Positions 1 to 9,526 of a stretch of 64,000 nucleotides of DNA are shown one piece after another. Origin of the DNA: Firmicutes bacterium UBA3553 (lineage in GTDB: Bacteria; Bacillota; Clostridia; Tissierellales; Sedimentibacteraceae). Location of the stretch: the NCBI GenBank assembly GCA_002381185.1, contig DFOA01000003.1:63969-127968 (forward strand), read 5' to 3'. Under the pieces are notes generated by a model. That model did not search any database, was not told the origin of the DNA, and was given only the letters and a program-made list of their open reading frames with translations. How positions within the stretch are numbered: position 1 is the first letter of the stretch; the number at the start of each line of letters is the position of its first letter. Both the position numbers and the translations under genes were made by a program.

Positions 1-581
1 TGGGCAACATCGATGGTTACGCTTGCAACTTTACCGTCAGCATCAAATCCAACTGCTGCTATAGTTACATCAGCTTGTGCAGTTGCTGTTTTTTCAGCTG
101 TGGCATCTGTTGACTTAGCTATAGAAATGTTTTGTCCTAAACCAACCTTTGCAATTGCTCCTGCTTCTCCCTTAGGAGCTTCAGCTTTTGGTTCTTCAGT
201 CTTTGGTTCTTCGGCTTTAACTATTGGCCATGGGTTATTAGCAGGATCCAGTGCATTTTTAACTGCATAGATTATACCCTTGCTTGTTATTGTAGCCCCT
301 GCTATAGCATCTACATCTGCAGAGTTAGCTTCTACTATTTTAGCCGGTAATTCATCAATTGCTTTTGAACCGATACCTGCTGTTTCGTTAGCTCCAACTG
401 CTTCAACTTTAGTTATCTTATCCCCTTCTTTTGTGACTGTAACTGTTACTTCTCCGCCAAATCCTTCGCCGGTTCCTGTCAGCGTTGAAGCTGCTGCCGG
501 TTGTTCTGTAGGCTTGCTTGCACATCCAAATAATGATGTTACCATTAAAAGTACTAAGATTAAAGATAATGCTTTTTTCAT
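1..581 (-). CDS. FMN-binding domain lipoprotein, 3' end cut by window
   Basis: Exported lipoprotein that probably carries a flavin used in extracytoplasmic electron transfer. The N-terminus is a lipoprotein signal (MKKALSLILVLLMVTSLFGC), with lipobox cysteine at residue 20. An FMN-binding domain of the RnfG/NqrC type covers roughly residues 35-110 and ends in AGATITS. This resembles the ApbE flavinylation motif [ST]GA-x-x-T, but with Ala in first place. A Pro/Glu/Ala-rich linker follows, then the start of what looks like a second repeat, cut at base 1. The start at 581 is preferred because GGAGG (587-591) lies 5 nt upstream; the adjacent ATG at 584 is too close. A shorter paralogue lies at 63028-63375. 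The cofactor is inferred from the family. Confidence 0.82.
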   Translation of the reverse strand, partial: MKKALSLILVLLMVTSLFGCASKPTEQPAAASTLTGTGEGFGGEVTVTVTKEGDKITKVEAVGANETAGIGSKAIDELPAKIVEANSADVDAIAGATITSKGIIYAVKNALDPANNPWPIVKAEEPKTEEPKAEAPKGEAGAIAKVGLGQNISIAKSTDATAEKTATAQADVTIAAVGFDADGKVASVTIDVA

Positions 582-784
582 CATATCCTCCAAATTATGT
601 ATATAGTATATTTAAACACATGTAATTATATCATATCGTTTATTCCTTGACAATATTTTTATTTTATTATATCCTTCATTTTTTTCCTTAAAATACACAT
701 ACTTACACATTAAAATTTCAAGTGTTATGCCATAAATGGTTGAAATACTAGTAAAACACACCCATAATATTTGTCAAAACAAGT

Positions 785-816
785 AAAATAAACCGCAGGA
801 AGTATAACCCGCGGCT
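785..816 (-). terminator. Probable intrinsic terminator after the beta-propeller gene
   Basis: Read on the minus strand, CCGCGGG pairs with CCTGCGG (one G-U pair) around a short loop just after the stop at 832. A moderately T-rich stretch follows (TTTATTTTAC). Confidence 0.5.
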
Positions 817-831
817 GTAAAATTTAACTTA

Positions 832-3048
832 TTATTGTTTAATTATTAACTCACTTACTTTTTTATTGTTTTCTATGCTGTGTACTTGCATTTTGTTGTC
901 GGAAAGGCTGTATATGTAATCATTTATGCAGATTACTCTTCTCACTTCATAACCATATGAATACATGTCATCATCCATGTGGCTGATTTTATTTTTAAAA
1001 CTGAAACTCTTATTATCTATATTGTATAAATATGCTCCACTAAATTCCGTTTTATAATTATCTCCCACTACATTCACGGGAAATGCCATCAACCCCTTGC
1101 TTGATAAAAACATCAATGCCTTATGGTTGGATAGAGCTTCAGAATATGTTCCTGCTTTTCCTATAGTTTCTGTATGAATTTCCTTTGGTTTATCTGCATC
1201 AGTAACATCAAACAGAGATAACTTCATTCCTCCGTTTATTGTTCCTCCCCAGGAGCTTTCCTGTGTGTCAAATCCAAAGCCTAATATGTGATTTTCATCA
1301 ACCATGTGCAGGTAAGTACTGTATCCCGGTATCTTGAGCATTCCTTCAACAACCGGTTTTTCTGGATTTGAAGTATCTATTACATATAATGGATCCACCT
1401 GCCTGTATGTAACCATATATACCCTGTCACCGGCAAATCTGGTGCTGTAAATTCTTTCTCCGGGTGCTAATCCTTCCAGTATTCCTATTGTTTTTAATTT
1501 TTCATCTAAAATATATATGTTGTTTTTAGATGTGTTCTGCCATATCTCTCCTGTTGTTGTAGAAATCCTGAACATTCCTTCATGTTCATCCATTGAGAAC
1601 TGGTTGATTATTGTTCCCGGCACCCTGCCTTGGGAAACAACATCTATATTTCCCTTATTTAGATTGAACTTATAAACCACTGTGCAGGAAGTATATCCCG
1701 GGCTGTACAATTCAGCCTGCAACATTGTACTATCATAAGAATAATCGGCAATCGCGGCATACATATTGTTTTTTGAAACATAAATTGCATCAGAGCCTCC
1801 CAGGTACACATCAACATCAGGCCTTGACAAATTATCCGCCAAATCAATTCCTATGGTGTACATATACCTTGAATCTATATAATTGGGAAAATATTTAATT
1901 TCGTCATATCCAAATTCATACTTTGTATTTGTTATGACATCTGTGTAATATGGAAGGGGAATATCCATTTCTTCCTTATAATATAAATCATATCTGTAGT
2001 TTAAATACTTGGTACTGATTAAATATAATTTATCTTCTATGGCTCTTCCCGACAAATAGTTGCCATCAAACAAATATTCTTTTTCCAAAACAGGTTTTTC
2101 TATATTTTCAATATTGTAAATCAGCACATTTGTCCTGTCATCGTAATATCTTGGAGGCATTATGCGCGCTTCTGCCTCGGACTTATCATAATTCATCATG
2201 TGAAAATAATTGTTTTGTCCTATTACTGCCAGCTTGCCGCCTATTGTAAATATTTCGCTGATGCTTGTGTTTTCGGGCACATTGATTGTTGCTATTATTT
2301 TTGGATTCACGGGATTTGAGTCTATTATTTTCAATCCGCTGATTGTATTAATATAAATATATTTACCGTCATTTTTAATTATGTCCCCTTCCTGCACACC
2401 TTCAACCTGATTGTTGGTATCAGATCTGTCGGCTGCCTCTAACCCTTGAGCGGCTTCCGGAACTTCTACAGCTGCCTTATCTTCCATAACCGCATCAATA
2501 GCTATGCCTCTTCCCGACCATATGTAATTATAGAGTTCTGAATTGTATTCCAGCAAAGCAACTAAATTTTCTTTTGAGCCTACGGTCATGACCATGTTCT
2601 GTGAAGGATTAGCCGTATAACTTCTCGTTATGTAAACAGAATTGGTATTTTGGTCCCACTTCACAGTGTGGCCTAAATTCTCAGATACAAATCTAAGAGG
2701 TGCGAATGTCCTGCTGTTTATCATTCTTGTAGGTACATCAATTGTCTTGATTTCACCGTTCACCATAACCTTATCTTTGCCGAGAATCATTTCTATTTCA
2801 TTATTTGAATCCTTTATTACAACCTCTGAAATGTTTTTGTTCCAATCAACTACAGCTCCCAGCTTTTCAAAGACCCCTCTCATAGGTACAAGTATCCTGC
2901 CATTTTCTATTACGGGATAAACATCAAATTCAACCTTTTCGCTGTCCACATACACATTAACTTCGGTTGCACCAAATGCCGTGAAACCGAAACAAAATAT
3001 CAGAGCAACCATAAACACTATTATTTTTCCAAACGCTCTTGTCTTCAT
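832..3048 (-). CDS. Secreted protein: copper-amine-oxidase-like N-domain plus C-terminal beta-propeller
   Basis: Exported protein of 738 aa with no assigned enzymatic role. A signal peptide (about 1-26, ending in FTAFGA) is followed by a copper-amine-oxidase N-terminal-like domain (about 27-140: ENGRILVPMRGVFEKLGA and INSRTFAPLRFVSENLG). In Firmicutes this module is common on cell-surface proteins and is not itself an oxidase. The remainder (about 165-735) has repeated YIxDxSNPxxP-like blades and matches the family of secreted proteins with a C-terminal beta-propeller distantly related to WD40 (PF09826). It is monocistronic, with a hairpin behind it. Extracellular protein interaction or wall sensing is inference. 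Confidence 0.82.
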   Translation of the reverse strand: MKTRAFGKIIVFMVALIFCFGFTAFGATEVNVYVDSEKVEFDVYPVIENGRILVPMRGVFEKLGAVVDWNKNISEVVIKDSNNEIEMILGKDKVMVNGEIKTIDVPTRMINSRTFAPLRFVSENLGHTVKWDQNTNSVYITRSYTANPSQNMVMTVGSKENLVALLEYNSELYNYIWSGRGIAIDAVMEDKAAVEVPEAAQGLEAADRSDTNNQVEGVQEGDIIKNDGKYIYINTISGLKIIDSNPVNPKIIATINVPENTSISEIFTIGGKLAVIGQNNYFHMMNYDKSEAEARIMPPRYYDDRTNVLIYNIENIEKPVLEKEYLFDGNYLSGRAIEDKLYLISTKYLNYRYDLYYKEEMDIPLPYYTDVITNTKYEFGYDEIKYFPNYIDSRYMYTIGIDLADNLSRPDVDVYLGGSDAIYVSKNNMYAAIADYSYDSTMLQAELYSPGYTSCTVVYKFNLNKGNIDVVSQGRVPGTIINQFSMDEHEGMFRISTTTGEIWQNTSKNNIYILDEKLKTIGILEGLAPGERIYSTRFAGDRVYMVTYRQVDPLYVIDTSNPEKPVVEGMLKIPGYSTYLHMVDENHILGFGFDTQESSWGGTINGGMKLSLFDVTDADKPKEIHTETIGKAGTYSEALSNHKALMFLSSKGLMAFPVNVVGDNYKTEFSGAYLYNIDNKSFSFKNKISHMDDDMYSYGYEVRRVICINDYIYSLSDNKMQVHSIENNKKVSELIIKQ

Positions 3049-3175
3049 AATATCTCCCTTCCTATATTAATTTTTATAAATCTTTTATTATTTAGACGAA
3101 TTTGAAATTTTTTTGTTCCGATTACATCCCGTTCAACATAAATTTGCTGCTTATTAAGCATACATTATTAACCGC

Positions 3176-3204
3176 AAAAAAAAGGATGCTTTACATCCTT
3201 TATA
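3176..3204 (-). terminator. Intrinsic terminator for the DUF1540 gene
   Basis: On the minus strand AAAGGATG-TAAAG-CATCCTTT is followed by a run of eight T, just downstream of the stop at 3222. Confidence 0.8.
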
Positions 3205-3221
3205 CCCTTAATTTTTTTCAA

Positions 3222-3530
3222 TTAATCTTTAAATGTGCTGCAGCAAGTTTCTTCCGGATTCTGAGCATTTTTACCATTTACAACTATTCTTGAAGCATCA
3301 CAATGCTCATTGTCATTATATACGCATTTAACTGCCTTGCATTTAATGTCGGTTTCGCTTTTGGGTTCATGAACTGAGCTTCTTACACCGGGTTTTTGTT
3401 CTATGAATGTATCGCAGCATGTGAATCGGCTTTCTTCCGCCTTTTTGCCGTCCACATCCAACGTCGGAGCCGTGCAGCCTTCTCTCTTGTTAAAGTAGCA
3501 GTTAGTTACAGTGCAAACAATATGTGCCAT
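3222..3530 (-). CDS. DUF1540 domain protein, two Cys-rich repeats
   Basis: Small 102-aa soluble protein with two DUF1540 repeats (about 4-45 and 60-101). Each has the spaced-cysteine pattern C-x(5)-C-x(7)-C ending in a CC or TCC pair (VCTVTNCYFNKREGC...TCCDTF and IKCKAVKCVYNDNEHC...TCCSTF). The cysteine spacing suggests metal binding, probably zinc. The family is widespread in clostridia and has no established function. The gene has its own ribosome-binding site (GGGAG) and terminator, so it is probably monocistronic. Confidence 0.85.
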   Translation of the reverse strand: MAHIVCTVTNCYFNKREGCTAPTLDVDGKKAEESRFTCCDTFIEQKPGVRSSVHEPKSETDIKCKAVKCVYNDNEHCDASRIVVNGKNAQNPEETCCSTFKD

Positions 3531-3602
3531 AATAATTCTCCCTTCAATTCAATTTCTAATAGTTTAACCTATACAAATTGAATTATACAGGATTTCTTAA
3601 GA

Positions 3603-4685
3603 CTAATAATCATGGCTGTCTGAATAATATGCTAATAGAAGATCAACCATCCTGCCGTAGCTTTTCACACCGTCATCCTGATTGTTTGCCTTTAAATAAC
3701 TGTCATTAACCTTACTTGATATTTCCGCGATTTTAGTTTCAAACTGTTTCCAATAATTTGATGAATACTCCAAATCACTCCTGACATCTTCGGAATAGTT
3801 ATCATACAAACTTAAAAACGCATCATAATCTTCGTAATAAAGAGCATTCATGCTGTAACTCAATGCAAGCATTGTTCCGCTGTATGCAAAGTCATCAAAC
3901 CCTGAATTTATGCATGCCAGGTAGGAAATAAAGTTTGCTTCGTCCTCTCTCATGAACCCCCTCAGATGCGAAAGCTCGTGAAGCATTACAGAAGGCACCT
4001 GGTAAGGCGGTATATCCGCATTTACATTTGCTTCAAAGGTAAAAGGAAAAAACATGCCTGTTATCTGCATGTGAGACATTACATTTGAAAACATCACTAA
4101 TTTGGGAGGAGGATAATTTCCTTGTAAAACATTATATACCCCGGATATTTTGTCAAATGCTTTCTGAGCCCTTTCCGACGTACCGTAATAATCAATGTCT
4201 AAAAGATCCGCCGTTCCATCACTGCTTGTAGTGAGCCTTGCTCTTGTTTTATTTGCATCATTTATTAAAATTTCACATAAATTAATGAGTTCCCCGGCGG
4301 AGGATTCCTTGATTTCAAGTCCGCTGTAATATGTAAATTCATGCCTGTAATAATTTATGCCGCAGAAAAGAACGAACAGGAAATATATAATACTTAACAA
4401 AGCAGAAATATTTAAAAAGAAACTTTTAAAATACCGCGGAGATTTCTTTATAATGGTTGATGACAAGGTAACCAAAAAATAAATCAATATTGCTATTATT
4501 AAAACTATTATTATAAATTCAGCTAATGAAAACTTGATTTTAGAAGAAAAAAATGAGATCGATCCTGCAAAAACAGGATATATCTTTAGAGCATAAAACT
4601 CGGCAAAGTTCAAATTAAATCTTGCATACAGTGTAAGCAGCAAAGAAACAGGCACAATCATTATAATAAGAGCTCTTTTATTCAT
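3603..4685 (-). CDS. DUF3810-type membrane zinc metallopeptidase
   Basis: 360-aa membrane protein. Three hydrophobic segments lie in the first third (about 7-25, 50-75, 90-115), followed by a soluble domain. The domain contains HELSHLRGFMREDEANF, an HExxH zinc site with a downstream Glu, as in gluzincin-like peptidases. This fits DUF3810, a family of predicted membrane-anchored metalloproteases. Substrate unknown. It is followed without a clear terminator by the DUF1540 gene 70 bp away, but each has its own ribosome-binding site. Confidence 0.8.
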   Translation of the reverse strand: MNKRALIIMIVPVSLLLTLYARFNLNFAEFYALKIYPVFAGSISFFSSKIKFSLAEFIIIVLIIAILIYFLVTLSSTIIKKSPRYFKSFFLNISALLSIIYFLFVLFCGINYYRHEFTYYSGLEIKESSAGELINLCEILINDANKTRARLTTSSDGTADLLDIDYYGTSERAQKAFDKISGVYNVLQGNYPPPKLVMFSNVMSHMQITGMFFPFTFEANVNADIPPYQVPSVMLHELSHLRGFMREDEANFISYLACINSGFDDFAYSGTMLALSYSMNALYYEDYDAFLSLYDNYSEDVRSDLEYSSNYWKQFETKIAEISSKVNDSYLKANNQDDGVKSYGRMVDLLLAYYSDSHDY

Positions 4686-4757
4686 AGGTATCTCCTTAAA
4701 TTAATATATTATTATATCATAAGTGCATCGCTTAACGTTTTGCTTCACACAGATACA

Positions 4758-4801
4758 ATAACTACATTCAACAAAGATCAGTCTCTGTTGAATGTAGCTA
4801 T
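4758..4801. repeat. Strong inverted repeat in the gap before glsA
   Basis: The 12-bp arms CTACATTCAACA (4762-4773) and TGTTGAATGTAG (4786-4797) are perfect complements and extend by further A-T pairs. No T-tract follows on either strand, so it is not a standard terminator. It sits in the 320-bp space between the metalloprotease (minus) and glutaminase (plus); nothing else is recognisable there apart from AT-rich promoter-like sequence. Confidence 0.7.
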
Positions 4802-5009
4802 TATATCATAATAAATTAATTTATTTATAAAAATATTCCAAAATAAAACACTTATATTTATTACCAATAAGAATATTTATTAATTTCTATTGAAATATCC
4901 TCTGAAAAGGGATAATATTAATATATACTTCGCAGGCTTCATATCTGATTTGTCTGTTTCTTGACGGTCACAAGAATCGGAATTGGGCTATAATATTATG
5001 GAGGACTCC

Positions 5010-5927
5010 ATGGATAATATATTTAAAAATATAATAAAAAACAACATTGAGTATGCAAAGCACGGTAACGTTGCCACATACATTCCTGAGCTTGCAAAAG
5101 CAAACCCCTGCGACCTCGGCGTTTATGTGGTAACATTGGACAAGCAGGAATATTTTGCGGGAGATTATGACAAAAAATTTACCATGCAGAGCATTTCCAA
5201 GGTTTTAACATTAATTCTGTCCTTAATGGACAACGGGGAAAACAAGGTTTTTGAAAAAGTAGGCATGGAACCGACAGGAGATAGTTTTAACTCTATTGTT
5301 GATTTGGAATTAAAAAATATTCATAAACCATTCAATCCCATGATTAATGCCGGAGCCATTGCAACTACTTCTTTATTGGCAGGTGAATCTGTTGACGATA
5401 AAACAGAAAGAATATTAAATCTTGCAAGAAAACTTTCCGATAATCCCGACATTAAAATAAATAAAGACGTTTACTTGTCTGAAAAGTTAACTGGTGACAG
5501 AAATCGTTCCATTGCATACTTCATGAAAAGTTTCAATGTAATTGAAGGTTCTGTGGAGGATATACTTGATGTTTATTTTAAACAATGCTCCATAGAAGTA
5601 ACTTGCAGAGATATTGCAAACATAGGCTGTATACTTGCCAATGACGGTGTATCAATAAAGACAGGCGAAAGCATTGTCCCGAAGCACATATGCCGCATAA
5701 CAAAGACCATAATGTCAACATGTGGATTGTATGATGCCTCCGGTGAATTTGCAGTACATATAGGAATTCCCGCAAAATCAGGGGTTGGCGGCGGAATCAT
5801 GGCTGCTGTTCCAAAAAAAATGGGAATCGGTGTATACGGACCTGCATTGGATGAAAAGGGAAATTCAATTGCAGGCATCCAAATATTAAGAGAACTGTCA
5901 GAAAAATTGGATTTAGATATTTATTAA
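5010..5927 (+). CDS. glsA: Glutaminase
   Basis: Hydrolyses L-glutamine to glutamate and ammonia in the cytoplasm. The 305-aa protein matches the serine-dependent beta-lactamase-fold glutaminase family along its length. The nucleophile motif SxxK is S61-I-S-K64, and the family motifs NPMINAGAI and SGVGGGIMA are present. The start at 5010 is chosen because GGAGGA (5000-5005) sits 4-5 nt upstream; earlier in-frame TTG (4983) and ATG (4998) codons lack a correctly spaced site. It is monocistronic and convergent with the dipeptide epimerase, sharing a bidirectional terminator. It may supply glutamate or help acid resistance, but nothing nearby settles this. Confidence 0.95.
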   Translation: MDNIFKNIIKNNIEYAKHGNVATYIPELAKANPCDLGVYVVTLDKQEYFAGDYDKKFTMQSISKVLTLILSLMDNGENKVFEKVGMEPTGDSFNSIVDLELKNIHKPFNPMINAGAIATTSLLAGESVDDKTERILNLARKLSDNPDIKINKDVYLSEKLTGDRNRSIAYFMKSFNVIEGSVEDILDVYFKQCSIEVTCRDIANIGCILANDGVSIKTGESIVPKHICRITKTIMSTCGLYDASGEFAVHIGIPAKSGVGGGIMAAVPKKMGIGVYGPALDEKGNSIAGIQILRELSEKLDLDIY

Positions 5928-5976
5928 TGAAAACATGTAAGATTTTTATCTTTTAAGACCTTGCTGTGCATATAAC

Positions 5977-6012
5977 AAAAAGACCATTAAAGTAGCTTAA
6001 TGGTCTTTTTTT
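5977..6012. terminator. Bidirectional intrinsic terminator between glsA and the epimerase gene
   Basis: AAAAAGACCATTAA pairs with TTAATGGTCTTTTT; the A-run on one side and T-run on the other give a T-tract in both directions. Confidence 0.88.
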
Positions 6013-6014
6013 AA

Positions 6015-7106
6015 TTAATCCAGGTATCTGATTCCGTTTATTTTTTTAATGCCTAGACCGGGATCATCATTTAAAATAATTTTATATTCATTGAATACTG
6101 CTCCGCCTTCCACAGGATCTTCGCTGCAAAGAGCAGGACCGTCCAAGTCTATTTTAGTTATGATACTTTTTGCGGCTGCCAAATGTACTGCCGCATTTAC
6201 ACTTACCTTCGCTTCCAGCATGCAGCCAATCATGCATTCAACACCGTATATTTCAGCAACTGAACAAATCTTTAAAGCATTGTGCAAGCCGCCTGTCTTC
6301 ATTAGTTTAATATTAATAAAATCCGCAGCCCTTCTTTGAAGAATCGTCAATGCATCCTCAGGGGAGAATACGGATTCGTCTGCAAGTACCGGAATTGATA
6401 CATTGTCTGTTACAAATTTCAATCCTTCAATATCGTGGGCAATGACGGGCTGTTCAACAAATTCAATGTCAAGACCTTCATCTTCCATTTTTCTCAGTGC
6501 TTTAACAGCTTCCTTTGGCTTCCAGCCCTGGTTTGCGTCTATTCTGAGTTTCACGTCATAACCTACAGCCCTTCTTATGGCCTTCATTCTCTCAATATCC
6601 CTTGATGCGTCTTTGCCAACTTTTATTTTTAATGTTTCAAACCCTCTGTTTATGGCATCTATGCTGTCCTTAGCCATTTCTTCAGGATCATTCACACTGA
6701 TTGTTATGTCTGTTATAATTTCTTTCCTATAACCTCCTAATAATTTATAAAGAGGAGCATTGTACAGCTGGCCGTATAAATCGTATAAAGCTATATCAAC
6801 AGCAGCTTTTGCACTGGAGTTTTTTATTACGCACTTATCCAGCTTAAGCATGATATCTTCGAAATTTTCAATATCCATACCTGCAATATTTTTGATTATA
6901 TGTTCCCTTAAAGCTCCTACTACCGCTCCTTTTGTATCTCCTGTTATTACGCCTGTAGGTGGTGCTTCACCATAGCCAACATTTCCTGTATCAGTGTGGA
7001 TTTCAACAATTATGTCCTCCACGCTGTTTACTGTCCTCAGAGCCGTCTTAAAAGGTGTTTTAAGAGGCACTGAAATTTCGCCTATTCTGATGTCTGTAAT
7101 TTTCAC
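6015..7106 (-). CDS. Enolase-superfamily dipeptide epimerase (L-Ala-D/L-Glu epimerase type)
   Basis: Predicted cytoplasmic Mg-dependent epimerase of the muconate-lactonising subgroup. Expected catalytic elements appear in order: LKIKVGKD (general-base Lys of KxK), RIDANQGW (Asp), EFVEQP (Glu), LADESVF (Asp), and INIKLMKTGG (second catalytic Lys). The N-terminal capping domain (about 1-115) is of normal size, total 363 aa. Such enzymes typically convert L-Ala-D-Glu from murein, or other dipeptides, into substrates for peptidases. Co-orientation with a dipeptidase, a beta-lactamase-fold hydrolase and a permease supports dipeptide salvage. Exact dipeptide specificity cannot be read from sequence. 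Confidence 0.88.
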   Translation of the reverse strand: MKITDIRIGEISVPLKTPFKTALRTVNSVEDIIVEIHTDTGNVGYGEAPPTGVITGDTKGAVVGALREHIIKNIAGMDIENFEDIMLKLDKCVIKNSSAKAAVDIALYDLYGQLYNAPLYKLLGGYRKEIITDITISVNDPEEMAKDSIDAINRGFETLKIKVGKDASRDIERMKAIRRAVGYDVKLRIDANQGWKPKEAVKALRKMEDEGLDIEFVEQPVIAHDIEGLKFVTDNVSIPVLADESVFSPEDALTILQRRAADFINIKLMKTGGLHNALKICSVAEIYGVECMIGCMLEAKVSVNAAVHLAAAKSIITKIDLDGPALCSEDPVEGGAVFNEYKIILNDDPGLGIKKINGIRYLD

Positions 7107-7205
7107 TTTCTTCCTCCATATGAATTAATGTTCATTTATATTTTAATATAGTTGAATTTTTCCTGCCATAATTTCCAGAGATTCACCGCATCTTATATGA
7201 CTTCA

Positions 7206-8579
7206 CTAATTGGCAAGCTCTTTAATTGCTTCTGCCATTACCTGAATGTTTTTCATTAATGAATCAATTTCTATATATTCATCAGGCTTGTGTTCAACCA
7301 TTGGCTGTCCTTTGAAAATCGGGCCAAATGCAACTATGTTCTCCATAGCCTTTGCATAGGTCCCTCCGCCTATGGAAATCAATTCTGCCTTTTCGCCGAA
7401 TTGCTCCTCATAAACTTTTTGAAGTTTTTTGATAAATTCAGTATCCGGCGACACATAAAGACTTTTTTTATGTCTTAAATAAACTTCTTCCAATTTACCC
7501 AGACTGACTCTTTCTTTAAAAGTATCTATAAATTCCTCAAATGTTCTTGTAACAGGATATCTCATATTGATTTCAAGAGTTATTTCATTTTCATTTCCAT
7601 GTATAGTTCCCAAGTTAAATATAAGTTTTCCCGATATGTCATCTTCTAAAGAAATTCCCAGTCTTTCTCCGTTTAAATCTGTTCCTATATATTTATTAAA
7701 ATAGTCGATAAATTCTTTTAAGTCGCCTAAGAAATCCAATTTTCCTAAAAACATCATCAAATGCGTTATTGCATTTTTACCTTTTTCAGGAGTACTTCCA
7801 TGGGCAGATATTCCATAACATTTTACAACTATTGAATTTCCATTTTCTTCAATCTTTATTCCTTCAGTTTCTCCTGCAAGTTTCTTTACTTGATACTTTT
7901 TACATGAGGGAAGTGTTATTTCAGCTTCTGCATAATCAGGAACCACGTTTGCGGCAATACCTCCCTTTATAGACTTTAAAGTCAAATCACCGTCCTGATT
8001 TAACTTTCTCGTATATTTGCAGGTGACAATACCTTTCTCCCCGTTGATTATGGGATATTCGGCATCAGGAGTAAAACCTGCAACGGGCATTTCCTCACCC
8101 TTGTCCACATAATGCTTTACACATTTGCTTCCTGTTTCTTCATTTAATCCAAAAATTATTCGGACTCTTCTTTTTAAAGAAATATTTGAGTCCATAATAG
8201 CTTTTAATGCATACAATGCCCCTATTGTAGGCCCTTTGTCATCGGTAGTTCCTCTCCCGTAAATTTTGCCGTTGTGTATTTCAGCAGCATATGGCGGATA
8301 TGTCCAGCCCTCCCCTTCCGGCACAACATCTAAGTGCCCGAGAACTGCAATCATTTCATCACCTGAGCCGTACTCGGCATAACCAAGCATGTTATCCACA
8401 TTGACTGCTTTAAATCCTAAATTTTCTGAAAGCTGCATGCAGTACTCCAATGCCTTATGTACACCTTCACCAAAAGGCCTATCTGCCTTTGGTTCATCTT
8501 CTACGCTTTTTATTTTGACACATTCCTGCACGCTTTTTATGATTTCATCTTTCATAATCAATATTTTTTCATTTAGCAT
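7206..8579 (-). CDS. pepV: M20 family Xaa-His/beta-Ala dipeptidase PepV
   Basis: Zinc dipeptidase of 457 aa, the usual PepV length. Metal-site motifs are visible: GHLDVVPEGEGW (His and catalytic Asp), GRGTTDDKGP (bridging Asp), GLNEETGS (Glu-Glu, base and ligand), FTPDAEYP, and the C-terminal VEHKPDEY. It cleaves unspecific dipeptides in the cytoplasm. The start is fixed by AGGAG seven bases upstream. It lies upstream of the epimerase gene on the same strand with a 100-bp gap; together they could epimerise and hydrolyse imported murein-derived dipeptides. Confidence 0.93.
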   Translation of the reverse strand: MLNEKILIMKDEIIKSVQECVKIKSVEDEPKADRPFGEGVHKALEYCMQLSENLGFKAVNVDNMLGYAEYGSGDEMIAVLGHLDVVPEGEGWTYPPYAAEIHNGKIYGRGTTDDKGPTIGALYALKAIMDSNISLKRRVRIIFGLNEETGSKCVKHYVDKGEEMPVAGFTPDAEYPIINGEKGIVTCKYTRKLNQDGDLTLKSIKGGIAANVVPDYAEAEITLPSCKKYQVKKLAGETEGIKIEENGNSIVVKCYGISAHGSTPEKGKNAITHLMMFLGKLDFLGDLKEFIDYFNKYIGTDLNGERLGISLEDDISGKLIFNLGTIHGNENEITLEINMRYPVTRTFEEFIDTFKERVSLGKLEEVYLRHKKSLYVSPDTEFIKKLQKVYEEQFGEKAELISIGGGTYAKAMENIVAFGPIFKGQPMVEHKPDEYIEIDSLMKNIQVMAEAIKELAN

Positions 8580-8699
8580 CTTATCACTCCTCTCGTCATT
8601 TAACTTTACTTTTGGTTCTATATTAAAAACATTCTAATTACAATAAATTAAATTGTTATTATGAGCTATTTGTAAATTCGGTTAAAATTATTAATAGAC

Positions 8700-8721
8700 C
8701 TGACTGCAATTGAATGCAGTC
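8700..8721 (-). terminator. Short hairpin after the beta-lactamase-like gene
   Basis: TGACTGCATTCAATTGCAGTCA forms an 8-bp stem on the minus strand just after the stop at 8748. The following sequence is only modestly T-rich, so it may be leaky. Confidence 0.45.
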
Positions 8722-8747
8722 ATAGTCTATTGGAAAAAACTTGATCT

Positions 8748-9518
8748 TCAGCGCATATCTTCATATATCAGTCTTGAAATCTTTCCTATAATTTCACGAC
8801 CTTCTTTATTTGATTCAGTTTGGTTAGTCAGAACACATATTATATATGCCTTATCCGGCAAATATACTATTCCTCCATCATGTTCCAAATAGTCCAAATC
8901 TCCCGTTTTATGAGCAATGACAACTTCTTCAGGCAGATATAAGTCAAGTCTGCCCCTTACCTGCTGTCTTTTTAAAATATTTAACATCATCTGACTGAAA
9001 TCTGCGTTTACATTTTCACCATTGTAAATAAGTTCAAAAATGTGGGCAAAATCATTTGCTGTTATTAAGTTATCTCTTCCCTCTTTTGCTGCCTGTGAAT
9101 CCATCATTTTTCTTTGAAGCTTTGTATGTTGAAGCCCCAGTTTTTTTATTGCGGCATTTATATTGTTTATGCCAAGCATGTTTATTAATATATTTGTTGC
9201 CATATTGTCACTGACTATTATCATCAATGTACATATTTCTTCTAATGTAAACTTATGACCGCAGTTTAATTCCTTTAGTATCCCATCGCCGCCTGTTTTC
9301 ATTTCCTCCGTTATTTCAATAACGTCATTCAACTTATAAACACCCTCATTGACTTTATTGAAAAGCTCTGACATTATTGAAAGTTTAATGGTACTTGCTG
9401 ATGGAAACACTAAATTCTCATTTATTTTTATTGTCTTATTGTTTGATAAGTCCTTTACAACTACTGCTACATTTCCTTTTTGTCCGCTTATGAATTTTTT
9501 TAATTTTTCTTCTAACAT
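8748..9518 (-). CDS. Class A beta-lactamase-like serine hydrolase
   Basis: 256-aa serine hydrolase with the DD-peptidase/class A fold signatures: S42-T-I-K45 (nucleophile SxxK), S103-D-N105 (SDN), and HKTG near residue 209. The omega-loop region reads LQRKMMDSQAAKEGRDN. The Glu166 of true class A beta-lactamases is not apparent there, so efficient deacylation of beta-lactams is doubtful. No signal peptide is evident, suggesting a cytoplasmic location. It lies 8 bp downstream of a permease gene and upstream of pepV, suggesting peptide or muropeptide hydrolysis rather than drug resistance. That function is inference. Confidence 0.8.
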   Translation of the reverse strand: MLEEKLKKFISGQKGNVAVVVKDLSNNKTIKINENLVFPSASTIKLSIMSELFNKVNEGVYKLNDVIEITEEMKTGGDGILKELNCGHKFTLEEICTLMIIVSDNMATNILINMLGINNINAAIKKLGLQHTKLQRKMMDSQAAKEGRDNLITANDFAHIFELIYNGENVNADFSQMMLNILKRQQVRGRLDLYLPEEVVIAHKTGDLDYLEHDGGIVYLPDKAYIICVLTNQTESNKEGREIIGKISRLIYEDMR

Positions 9519-9526
9519 ATTGACCT

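Noticed and set aside
13..606. Two plus-strand open frames at the left edge (13-270, 280-606)
   Set aside because: They are the antisense of the FMN-binding lipoprotein gene, which has a signal peptide, domain match and ribosome-binding site on the minus strand.
8748..9518. Antibiotic-resistance beta-lactamase
   Set aside because: No signal peptide and no evident Glu166; context is dipeptide metabolism.
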